DNA of 64,000 nt from Affinirhizobium straminoryzae. Lineage in GTDB: Bacteria > Pseudomonadota > Alphaproteobacteria > Rhizobiales > Rhizobiaceae. The DNA lies in the NCBI RefSeq assembly GCF_007004135.1, contig NZ_VJMG01000030.1, positions 62,001-126,000 of the forward strand, given 5' to 3'. The position numbers and the translations under genes were made by a program. The notes beneath the pieces are model-generated. The model was not told the DNA's origin. It did not search any database and saw only the letters and a program-made list of their open reading frames with translations. Of this stretch, positions 18,248 to 25,420 are shown one piece after another (the first letter of the stretch is position 1; the number at the start of each line of letters is the position of its first letter).

Positions 18248-19394
18248 GGTCGTTCGGAGGCGTTTCAAGGGCCCTGGCTTCCACGCCGTTCCTGTCGTCC
18301 CAGGGCAGCGCGGCCGAATGGCCGAAGTAAATATCACTTTGAAGATACCGTGTGAGGGCGAAGCGGACAAGCACGCCGACCACGGCGGCGGCGGGAACCG
18401 CAATCAGCAGCCCGACGAAGCCGAACATGGTGCCAAAGGCCAGTAGCGCAAACATCAGCCAGACCGGATGCAGCCCGACGCTGGAGCCGACGAGCTTCGG
18501 CTGCAGGATGTTGCCCTCGATGAACTGGCCGGTGAAGAACACGCAGACCACGGCAATGATCCAGGGATAATCCGGCCAGAACTGCATCAGCGCCACGCCG
18601 ACGGCCAGCACCAGCCCGACCAGCGAGCCGATATAGGGAATGAAGCTGATCATGCCCGCGACGAAACCGATCAGAAGGCCGAAGTTCAGCCCGACGATGG
18701 AGAGCCCCACCGCGTAGAAGAGGCCGAGGATGAGGCAGAGCGACCCCTGTCCGCGAATGAAACCGGACACCGCCTGATCCATCTCGCGCGCCAGCTGGCG
18801 GATCGTCGTCACCTGATCGCGCGGGATCCAGCTGTCGACCTTGGCGACCATGCGATCCCAGTCGAGCAGGATGTAGAAGGCGACGACGGGCGTGACGACG
18901 AGCAGCGAGATGACATCGACGATGGCCTTGCCGGAACTCCAGATCTGGCTGAGCAGGCCGCCGAGGAAACCGGCGCCCTCCGACATCAGGCTGGAAAAGT
19001 TCTGCTTGGCGTTCTGCACCTGCGTCACCAGCCATTTCGGCAGGAAGGAGTTTTCGGGGCTGGCGATCACCTGCTGCAGCTGCGTGATATAGCCCGGCAG
19101 CATCTTGGCGAAATCGTTGAACTGGCTGACGATCAGCGGGATCACCACCATCAGGGCAATCGCGAACATCAGCACGAAGCCGATCAGGATCACGACCGTT
19201 GCCATCAGGCGCGAAAGGCCGCGCCGTTCGAGCCAGTCTGCCACCGGATCGAGGAAATAGGCGAGTGCCATGCCCGCCACGAACGGCAGAAGGATGGTGC
19301 GGAAGGCGAGCAGGAACAGGACGAAGACAAGAAGCGCGCCGAACCAGAACAGCACGTAACGTCTGAGGCTCGCACCACTGATATGATAGGCCAT
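18240..19394 (-). CDS. AI-2E family transporter (PerM-like)
   Basis: A 384-residue membrane protein of the AI-2E/PerM (TqsA) family with about eight helices. Conserved stretches include [22 protein letters not shown] (helix 2 and following loop) and [20 protein letters not shown] near residue 260-280. Family members export small molecules; the substrate is unknown. ATG 19394 was chosen from several in-frame Met codons because GGGGA is ~9 nt upstream and [13 protein letters not shown] is hydrophilic before helix 1. It overlaps the start of hdaA by 8 nt and is divergent from purM, a common rhizobial arrangement. Confidence 0.87.
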   Translation of the reverse strand: MAYHISGASLRRYVLFWFGALLVFVLFLLAFRTILLPFVAGMALAYFLDPVADWLERRGLSRLMATVVILIGFVLMFAIALMVVIPLIVSQFNDFAKMLPGYITQLQQVIASPENSFLPKWLVTQVQNAKQNFSSLMSEGAGFLGGLLSQIWSSGKAIVDVISLLVVTPVVAFYILLDWDRMVAKVDSWIPRDQVTTIRQLAREMDQAVSGFIRGQGSLCLILGLFYAVGLSIVGLNFGLLIGFVAGMISFIPYIGSLVGLVLAVGVALMQFWPDYPWIIAVVCVFFTGQFIEGNILQPKLVGSSVGLHPVWLMFALLAFGTMFGFVGLLIAVPAAAVVGVLVRFALTRYLQSDIYFGHSAALPWDDRNGVEARALETPPNDHD

Positions 19395-19702
19395 CGCTTG
19401 CGTCCCCTGCATCACTCTCGAGGACATGGGATAGGCGCTTGCCCGTTGCAAGGTCAAGGCTGCGGATGCAATGCACAAGAGAGGGCCTGAACAGCTGGGA
19501 AAACCGGGGTTCAAGGCGTCTGCCGCTTGCATATCGCGCCCACTCGTGCAATGGCGACCGTCTCCAGGCAATCCCGTTCCGTTGCCGGTCTTGGCCGGTC
19601 TTGCGACCCGGAGCGGGCGGCCTGTTCCTTTTTATCAGGGCGCAGGTTCTTCTCGCGACGCATGCGACCGCGACACCTGCCGCAGACAAGCGGAGACGGG
19701 CG
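19395..19702. other. Divergent promoter region between the transporter and purM
   Basis: This 308-nt spacer must hold the promoters of purM-purN and of the transporter-hdaA pair. I did not recognise a PurR-type box, riboswitch or small gene in it. Confidence 0.5.
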
Positions 19703-20776
19703 ATGAGCAACGCAGGCAAGAACGGTCTCACCTACAGCGATGCGGGCGTCGACATCGATGCGGGCAACCTGATGGTGGAAAAGATCAAGCCGGCCGTGCG
19801 CTCTACCCGCCGCCCCGGCGCCGATGGCGAGATCGGCGGCTTCGGCGGCCTGTTCGACCTGAAGGCCGCGGGCTTTACCGATCCGGTTCTGGTGGCCGCC
19901 AATGACGGCGTCGGCACCAAGCTGAAGATCGCCATCGACGCCAACCGTCATGACACCGTCGGCATCGACCTTGTCGCCATGTGCGTCAACGACCTCGTGG
20001 TGCAGGGCGCCGAGCCGCTGTTCTTCCTCGACTATTTCGCAACCGGCAAGCTGGACCCGGAACAGGGTGCCGCCATCGTGCTCGGCATCGCCGATGGCTG
20101 CCGCCAGGCCGGCTGCGCGCTGATCGGCGGCGAGACCGCGGAAATGCCCGGCATGTACCGCGACGGCGATTATGATCTCGCCGGCTTTGCGGTCGGTGCT
20201 GCCGAGCGCGGCCAGCTGCTGCCCTCCGGCGACCTTGCCGAAGGCGATGTGATCCTCGGCCTGACATCGTCGGGCGTGCATTCGAACGGCTTCTCGCTGG
20301 TGCGCAAGATCGTGTCGCTTTCCGGCCTCGCCTGGGATGCGCCGGCCCCCTTTGCGGACGGCAAGACGCTCGGCGAAGCGCTGCTGACGCCGACACGCAT
20401 CTATGTGAAGCCGCTCCTGAAGGCGATCCGCGAGACGGCCGGCATCAAGGCGCTCGCCCACATCACCGGCGGCGGCTTTCCGGACAATATTCCGCGCGTT
20501 CTGCCCGACACTCTGGCCGCCGAAATCGACCTCGGCAGCATTCCCGTTCCGCCGGTCTTCTCGTGGCTCTCTGCCACGGGCGGCGTGGCAGCCAATGAAA
20601 TGCTGCGCACCTTCAACTGCGGCGTCGGCATGATCGCCGTCGTCGCTGCGGAAAATGTCGCGGCCGTCACCGACGTTCTGGCGGGCGAAGGCGAAGTCGT
20701 CGTGCCGCTCGGCCGCATCGTCGCGCGCGCCGAAGGCGGCGCGGGGACGCTCTACAAGGGTACGCTTGGCCTATGA
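19703..20776 (+). CDS. purM: Phosphoribosylformylglycinamidine cyclo-ligase
   Basis: A 357-residue AIR synthetase for step 5 of purine synthesis (FGAM to AIR). Family signatures present: [13 protein letters not shown] (~46-58), [11 protein letters not shown] (~68-78), [23 protein letters not shown] region (~96-118), [11 protein letters not shown] (~143-153) and [19 protein letters not shown] 19703 is preceded by GGAG ~8 nt upstream; the extension to 19439 lacks family similarity. It overlaps purN by 4 nt (ATGA). Confidence 0.98.
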   Translation: MSNAGKNGLTYSDAGVDIDAGNLMVEKIKPAVRSTRRPGADGEIGGFGGLFDLKAAGFTDPVLVAANDGVGTKLKIAIDANRHDTVGIDLVAMCVNDLVVQGAEPLFFLDYFATGKLDPEQGAAIVLGIADGCRQAGCALIGGETAEMPGMYRDGDYDLAGFAVGAAERGQLLPSGDLAEGDVILGLTSSGVHSNGFSLVRKIVSLSGLAWDAPAPFADGKTLGEALLTPTRIYVKPLLKAIRETAGIKALAHITGGGFPDNIPRVLPDTLAAEIDLGSIPVPPVFSWLSATGGVAANEMLRTFNCGVGMIAVVAAENVAAVTDVLAGEGEVVVPLGRIVARAEGGAGTLYKGTLGL

Positions 20777-21429
20777 GCATGGAGAAGAAGCGCGTCGTCG
20801 TGCTGATCTCCGGCAGCGGCTCCAACATGCTGGCGCTGGCCGATGCCTGTGCCGCACCGGATTTCCCGGCCGAGATCGTCGGCGTGATCTCCGACAAGAA
20901 GGCGGCGGGCGGGCTTGCGAAGGCGAGTGCTCGCGGCATCGCCACCTTCGCCTTCGAGCGCAAGGATTTTTCCAGCAAGGCCGAGCACGAGGCGGCGGTG
21001 CTCGGCGCCCTCGCGGCGTTGCAGCCAGACCTCGTCTGCCTTGCAGGCTACATGCGGCTTCTGTCGGCGGACTTCATCCGTCCGTATGACGGGCGCATCC
21101 TCAACATCCACCCCTCGCTGCTGCCGCTGTTTCCCGGCCTCCACACCCACCAGCGCGCGCTGGAGGCCGGCGTGCGGATTGCCGGCTGCACGGTGCATTT
21201 CGTGACCGAAGGCATGGATGAAGGCCCCTGCATCGCCCAGTCCGTGGTGCCGGTCATGCCGGGCGATACCGCCGACACGCTCGCCGCCCGCGTGCTGACG
21301 GTCGAGCATCATACCTATCCGCTGGCGCTTCGCCTCGTGGCGGAAGGCACGGTGCGGATGACGGCCCAGGGAAGGGTGGAGCGGATGACAAGCATCGTCA
21401 GCCCCGATGCCCGGCTGATCAGCGCCTGA
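20773..21429 (+). CDS. purN: Phosphoribosylglycinamide formyltransferase
   Basis: A 218-residue GART using 10-formyl-tetrahydrofolate. GSGSN (13-17) binds phosphate, and the active site Asn/His/Asp are present in [12 protein letters not shown] (~107-118) and GMDEGPC (~145). Its ATG overlaps the purM stop (ATGA), giving a translationally coupled purMN operon. It converges on the TauE-family gene with a 25-nt gap. Confidence 0.97.
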   Translation: MSMEKKRVVVLISGSGSNMLALADACAAPDFPAEIVGVISDKKAAGGLAKASARGIATFAFERKDFSSKAEHEAAVLGALAALQPDLVCLAGYMRLLSADFIRPYDGRILNIHPSLLPLFPGLHTHQRALEAGVRIAGCTVHFVTEGMDEGPCIAQSVVPVMPGDTADTLAARVLTVEHHTYPLALRLVAEGTVRMTAQGRVERMTSIVSPDARLISA

Positions 21430-21454
21430 GCCCCCGGCACTGACGGATAGCGCC

Positions 21455-22234
21455 TTACCCAGCAATCGCGCCAAGGCTGCGGGAGATCACATAGAGGGCG
21501 ACGCAAAAGATCAGGCCGGCAAAGATGCGGTTCAGCATGTTCTTCTGTGCCGAAAGCCGTGTGGCCGCCAGCGTTCCCACCAGACCGCCCAGCACGCCGC
21601 CGAAGATGAACTCGCCCGCCAGCGCCCAGTCCACCAGCCCTGACAGCGAATAGTTGACAGCGGTGGCCAGCCCGAAGGCGGTGACCGCCATCAGCGAGGT
21701 GCCGACCGCATCAATCATGGGCATGCCGGTCGCCAGGATCAGCGCCGGCACGATGAGAAAGCCGCCGCCAATGCCAAAGAAGCCGGAGGCGCCGCCGGCG
21801 AGCAATGCCATGACGGCCGTCAGCACGCACATGCGCCGATCGACGGGGCGCGGTGCGACCTCCACCAGCGGTCGCCGGCGCAGCATCAACGCCCCGACCG
21901 CGATCATCACCAGCCCGAAGAAGAACAGCAGCTTCGATCCGTCGAGCGCCTTGCCAAGCGTCGAGCCACCGAAGGCCCCGACGACGCCGAAGGCCGAAAA
22001 CACCAGGCCGCAGCGCCAGCGCACATGCCCCTTGGCCGCATGGCCGATGAAATTGGCAAGGGCATTGACGGCAACCGCCAGCGCGCCGGTGCCGATCGCC
22101 ACATGCGGCTGCGCGACACCGACGACATAGAGCAGCAGCGGCGTGGCGAGGATGGAGCCGCCGCCGCCGAGCAGGCCGAGCGTGAAGCCCACCAGCCCGC
22201 CGGAGCCGAGCGCGGCGATCAGCTGTTCGGTCAT
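21455..22234 (-). CDS. TauE/SafE-family sulfite/sulfonate exporter-type permease
   Basis: A 259-residue membrane protein with about eight helices and two internal repeats each carrying glycine-rich stretches (TLGLLGGGGSILATPLL near 17-33 and ASGFFGIGGGFLIVPALI near 150-167), diagnostic of TauE/SafE. It would move sulfite or a related sulfur anion outward. ATG 22234 overlaps the upstream stop as TGATG and has GGGGAAGG a few nt ahead; GTG 22237 is an alternative. Last gene of the BigR operon, so sulfite from persulfide oxidation is a plausible substrate (inference). Confidence 0.88.
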   Translation of the reverse strand: MTEQLIAALGSGGLVGFTLGLLGGGGSILATPLLLYVVGVAQPHVAIGTGALAVAVNALANFIGHAAKGHVRWRCGLVFSAFGVVGAFGGSTLGKALDGSKLLFFFGLVMIAVGALMLRRRPLVEVAPRPVDRRMCVLTAVMALLAGGASGFFGIGGGFLIVPALILATGMPMIDAVGTSLMAVTAFGLATAVNYSLSGLVDWALAGEFIFGGVLGGLVGTLAATRLSAQKNMLNRIFAGLIFCVALYVISRSLGAIAG

Positions 22235-22665
22235 CACACCTTCCCCGCCAGCATGCGGTCATGCAGGATCATGCCCGCCACCATGGCGATGACGAACAGC
22301 AGCCCGGCCCCGAAGCCGAGCGGCAACGCGGAAATCGCCGGTCCCGGACAGAAGCCGCCGAGCCCCCAGCCGATGCCGAACAGGGCCGAGCCCAGCACCA
22401 GCGGCCGGTCGATGGGGCGGTTGGCGGGGATCTGGAACTGATCGGCCAGCACCGGCTGTGGCATGCGGCGGACCCAAACCATGCCCGCCATGGCCACCAG
22501 CACGGCACCACCCAGCACGAAGATCAGGCTCGGATCCCAGGCGCCGAACGGATCGAGAAAGCCCTGCACGCGGGCGGGGTCCAGCATGCCGGAGAGCGAA
22601 AGGCCGAAGCCGAACAGCGTGCCGCAGCCAAGGGCGGCCAGAACGGAACGAAAGGATGCGGTCAT
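22234..22665 (-). CDS. YeeE/YedE family membrane protein, C-terminal-half type
   Basis: A 143-residue membrane protein with four helices. It matches one half of the YeeE/YedE thiosulfate/sulfur transporter: LSLSGMLDPARVQGFLDPFG (~22-41) and the conserved-Cys motif GLGGFCPGP (~100-108). The Cys lies in the pore of the family and relays sulfur. ATG 22665 overlaps the previous stop (ATGA) and the stop is shared with the TauE start (TGATG). It probably pairs with the preceding half-protein to form one transporter. Confidence 0.88.
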   Translation of the reverse strand: MTASFRSVLAALGCGTLFGFGLSLSGMLDPARVQGFLDPFGAWDPSLIFVLGGAVLVAMAGMVWVRRMPQPVLADQFQIPANRPIDRPLVLGSALFGIGWGLGGFCPGPAISALPLGFGAGLLFVIAMVAGMILHDRMLAGKV

Positions 22666-23069
22666 AGGCTTGCCCTCATCAGGGTGACGGTCACGATGCC
22701 GGTGATCAGGAAGGTGGCGACGGCCACCATCGAGCGCGGCGAGAAACGGGCAAGGCCGAGCACGCCATGACCGCTGGTGCAGCCGGAGCCCATGCGTGAA
22801 CCAATGCCGACCAGCAGGCCCGCAAGAATGATCACCGGCAGTGAGGCGCTGATCGTCACCGCAGGCCACGCGCCGAAGGCAAGGTGATAGAGGAGCGGCC
22901 CGAGCAGCAGGCCGATCACGAAGGCGCCGTTCAGGGCGGCATTCGCCCCTTCCGCCAGCCGGCCGACGATACCGCTGATGCCGGCAATGCGACCGGTGAG
23001 GATGAGGTACAGGATGGCGGAGAGACCGATCAGCAGCCCGCCGGCAAAGGAGGTGAGGTACGGGCTCAT
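22662..23069 (-). CDS. YeeE/YedE family membrane protein, N-terminal-half type
   Basis: A 135-residue membrane protein with four helices and the conserved GSRMGSGCTSGHGVLGLARFS motif (~88-108) containing the pore Cys. It is the other half of a split YeeE/YedE sulfur transporter. ATG 23069 overlaps the bigR stop by 4 nt and its stop overlaps the next start, an unbroken chain of coupled genes. Uptake of thiosulfate or a sulfane-sulfur species is inferred from the family. Confidence 0.88.
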   Translation of the reverse strand: MSPYLTSFAGGLLIGLSAILYLILTGRIAGISGIVGRLAEGANAALNGAFVIGLLLGPLLYHLAFGAWPAVTISASLPVIILAGLLVGIGSRMGSGCTSGHGVLGLARFSPRSMVAVATFLITGIVTVTLMRASL

Positions 23070-23410
23070 CGCGGCATGTCCGCGCAGTAGATGTCGAACA
23101 GCGCGGCGATCAGCTGCGCCGTCTTCGCCGCGGTGAGGCGATAGAAGATCTGCTTGCCCTCCCGCCGGGTTTCGACGATCTCCGCCTCGCGCAGCACGGT
23201 CAGCTGCTGGGAGAGCGTCGGCTGGTGCACGTCGAGCTTTTCCTCGAGTTCACCGACGGAAAACTCGCCCTGCACGAGGGTACAGACCAGCATCAGGCGC
23301 ACCGGATGGGCCAGCACCTTCAGGTGCCCGGCCACCTCCGAGGCACGCGCCTCCATGGCCTTGGGGCTCATGCCGAGCGCGCGCTTCCTGTCGAGAAAAT
23401 CGGTTACCAT
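23066..23410 (-). CDS. bigR: BigR-type sulfide/persulfide-responsive repressor
   Basis: A 114-residue ArsR-family winged helix protein. The HTH recognition region is HQPTLSQQLTVLREAEIV (~62-79) and the wing REGKQIFYRL (~83-92). Two cysteines, C43 (LVCTL) and C109 (IYCAD), occupy the places of the two BigR redox cysteines that form a disulfide or polysulfide on reaction with sulfane sulfur. BigR represses its own operon through an AT-rich palindrome, and such a palindrome lies before the leading gene. It overlaps the preceding gene by 7 nt (ATGGTAA). I am confident of family, fairly confident of the name. Confidence 0.9.
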   Translation of the reverse strand: MVTDFLDRKRALGMSPKAMEARASEVAGHLKVLAHPVRLMLVCTLVQGEFSVGELEEKLDVHQPTLSQQLTVLREAEIVETRREGKQIFYRLTAAKTAQLIAALFDIYCADMPR

Positions 23411-24696
23411 GCGGCCCCCTCCAGCGCATTGAGCGGAATCTTCAGATAACGCCGGCCATTGTCTTCCGGCTCCGGCAGGCGCCCACCGCGCACGTTGACC
23501 TGCAGCGCATGCAGGATCAGCTTTGGCATCGGCAGCGTGCGATCGCGCGCCTGACGCAGGTCTACGAAAGCGGCTTCGGCAATGCCGGCGAGATGCGGGT
23601 TGGTGCGCTTCTGCTCGGCCACCGTGCTTTCGAAGCGGGGATGACGCCCGCCGGGCTGATAGTCGTGGCCGGTGAACAGCCGCGTCTCCTCCGGCAGGGC
23701 GAGGATCGCCTGGATCGACTGCCAGAGCGCATGTGCGCTGCCGCCCGGAAAATCGGCGCGGGCGGTACCGCTGTCCGGCATGAAGATGGTGTCGTGCACG
23801 AAGGCTGCATCGCCGATGACATAGGTGATGGAGGCGAGCGTATGACCCGGCGAGAACATCACCCGCGCATCGATGCCACCGACCTTGAAGGTGTCTCCCT
23901 CGGCAAACAGCCGGTCCCACTGCGAACCGTCGGTCTGAAGCGCCGGCCAGTTGTAGATGCCCTTCCACAGCCGCTGCACCTCGACGACATGATCGCCGAT
24001 CGCCGTCGGCGCGCCGGTCTTTTCCTTCAGATACCGGGCGGCGGAGAAGTGGTCCGCATGCGGATGCGTGTCGAGGATCCATTCGACCGTCAGCCCCTTC
24101 TCGGCGACATAGGCGAGGATGCGGTCGGCATTGGTGGTCGAGGTCTGGCCGGATTTCTCATCGTAATCCAGCACCGGATCGATGATGGCGCAGCGCTTCG
24201 TCGCCGGATCGGTGACGACATATTGCACGCTCCAGGTGCGCGGATCGAAGAAGCCCTTCACCTCGGGACGGCTGCGGAGGCGGCGTTCGAGCCAGGCGAT
24301 GGGCGCGCTCATGTCGAGACCGTGGACAGTTCCGAGCGCGCCGATGTCCGCGACGCTCATGCGCCCATCCAGCGCCTCGCCGAGGGCATGGAGCGCAAGC
24401 GCCCGCGCGCCGGTGCGGCAATGGGCCAGAACCGGTCCCTTCGCCTCGGCAAGCGCTGCACGGAACGCATCCACATCCGCGTCGGTCATGGCGCCCATGC
24501 TGACCGGCAGAAACCGATAGGCAAGCCCGGCCTCGGCCGCCGCCTCGCGCTCGATGCGATCTCCGGGCGCGCCCTCCTCGCCGTTGGGACGCAGATTGAC
24601 GAGCGCAGCAAAACCTTGCGCCCGCAGGCGGGCAATGTCCTCGACGGTCGGCTGCGCCGCAATGGCGAGGCGATCAGTGATCTGGATGGCGTTCAT
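23404..24696 (-). CDS. blh: Blh: phosphatase-like/persulfide dioxygenase fusion
   Basis: A 430-residue bifunctional protein. The N-terminal ~110 residues form a Blh/DUF442 phosphatase-like (rhodanese-related) domain with an active-site loop HCRTGAR (92-98). The C-terminal part from ~150 is a metallo-beta-lactamase dioxygenase (ETHE1-like), with iron/metal motif THPHADH (210-216) and later SPGHT and TGHDY histidine and aspartate ligands. It oxidises glutathione persulfide, detoxifying H2S. ATG 24696 has AGGGAG ~7 nt upstream. It leads the operon and lies just downstream of the palindromic operator. Confidence 0.92.
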   Translation of the reverse strand: MNAIQITDRLAIAAQPTVEDIARLRAQGFAALVNLRPNGEEGAPGDRIEREAAAEAGLAYRFLPVSMGAMTDADVDAFRAALAEAKGPVLAHCRTGARALALHALGEALDGRMSVADIGALGTVHGLDMSAPIAWLERRLRSRPEVKGFFDPRTWSVQYVVTDPATKRCAIIDPVLDYDEKSGQTSTTNADRILAYVAEKGLTVEWILDTHPHADHFSAARYLKEKTGAPTAIGDHVVEVQRLWKGIYNWPALQTDGSQWDRLFAEGDTFKVGGIDARVMFSPGHTLASITYVIGDAAFVHDTIFMPDSGTARADFPGGSAHALWQSIQAILALPEETRLFTGHDYQPGGRHPRFESTVAEQKRTNPHLAGIAEAAFVDLRQARDRTLPMPKLILHALQVNVRGGRLPEPEDNGRRYLKIPLNALEGAAW

Positions 24697-24716
24697 GACG
24701 GGGCTCCCTGGCCTTT

Positions 24717-24745
24717 CAATATACAGTTATATATAATGTATATTG
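24717..24745 (-). promoter_or_regulatory. BigR operator palindrome
   Basis: AT-rich 29-bp imperfect palindrome with perfect 8-bp outer arms CAATATAC (24717-24724) and GTATATTG (24738-24745) and an AT-rich 13-nt centre. It is 20 nt ahead of the blh start. Position and form match an ArsR/BigR autoregulatory site; the binding itself is inferred. Confidence 0.8.
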
Positions 24746-24756
24746 TTTGAGCGCAA
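24728..24756 (-). promoter_or_regulatory. Promoter of the blh-bigR operon
   Basis: Read leftward: -35 TTGCGC (24756-24751), a 17-nt spacer, and -10 TATATA (24733-24728). The -10 sits inside the palindrome, so a bound repressor would block RNA polymerase. Confidence 0.65.
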
Positions 24757-24760
24757 GAGA

Positions 24761-24791
24761 GCCTTCGCCGTTTTCAAGGAACGGCGAAGGC
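24761..24791 (-). terminator. Hairpin terminator after nudK
   Basis: Perfect 12-bp stem GCCTTCGCCGTT/AACGGCGAAGGC (24761-24772, 24780-24791), 7-nt loop. Read leftward it is followed by a weakly U-rich stretch (TCTCTTG). It separates nudK from the BigR operon. Confidence 0.7.
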
Positions 24792-24826
24792 CGAAGGGTC
24801 GGTCCCTGATCCGGTTGACGGTTATC

Positions 24827-25420
24827 TTAATGCAGGCAGGCGCGGTTCAGCTGTGCCCATTGCAGCAGCATGATCGTCTTGCCGTCGGCGATCTCGCCGG
24901 TCTCGATCATCGCAAGCGCGCTTGCCAGCGGCACTTCCAGAACCTCGATATCCTCATTCTCTTCGTCCAGTCCGCCGCCTTCGGTCACGCGGTCGCAGGT
25001 ATCGATGATCGCCGCGAAGAAGTGCACGACCTCGGTGACGGCGCCCGGCGACATGAAGCACTTGAACAGGAAACGGACATCGCGCACCTGATAGCCGGTC
25101 TCCTCGATCGCCTCGCGGCGGATCGCCTCTTCCGGATGCTCGCCATCCAGCAGGCCGGCCGGCGTCTCGATCAGCCAGCCGGAATAGCCGTTGAGATAGG
25201 CGGGGATACGGAACTGCCGCACCAGCACCACCACGTCGCGGGCGGGATCGTAGAGCAGGATGGTCGCGCCATTGCCGCGATCATAGACCTCGCGGTCCAG
25301 CCGATGGGTGACGCCATTGGCGCCGGTATAATCGAACGTGACCTTGTGGAGATGATACCAGTTGTCGGAGAGAAGCTTCTTCTCGACGATGTGGATCGTC
25401 GCGTCCTTGCTGCGGCTCAT
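24827..25420 (-). CDS. nudK: GDP-mannose pyrophosphatase NudK-type Nudix hydrolase
   Basis: A 197-residue Nudix hydrolase. The N terminus (REVYDRGNGATILLYD, ~43-58) and FKCFMSPGAVTEVVHFF (~119-135) closely resemble NudK, which splits GDP-mannose and related nucleotide sugars into NMP and sugar phosphate. The Nudix box core is REAIEETG (~102-109). ADP-ribose or ADP-glucose activity is an alternative within this subgroup. The ATG overlaps the stop of the upstream molybdoenzyme gene by 4 nt (ATGA). Confidence 0.87.
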   Translation of the reverse strand: MSRSKDATIHIVEKKLLSDNWYHLHKVTFDYTGANGVTHRLDREVYDRGNGATILLYDPARDVVVLVRQFRIPAYLNGYSGWLIETPAGLLDGEHPEEAIRREAIEETGYQVRDVRFLFKCFMSPGAVTEVVHFFAAIIDTCDRVTEGGGLDEENEDIEVLEVPLASALAMIETGEIADGKTIMLLQWAQLNRACLH

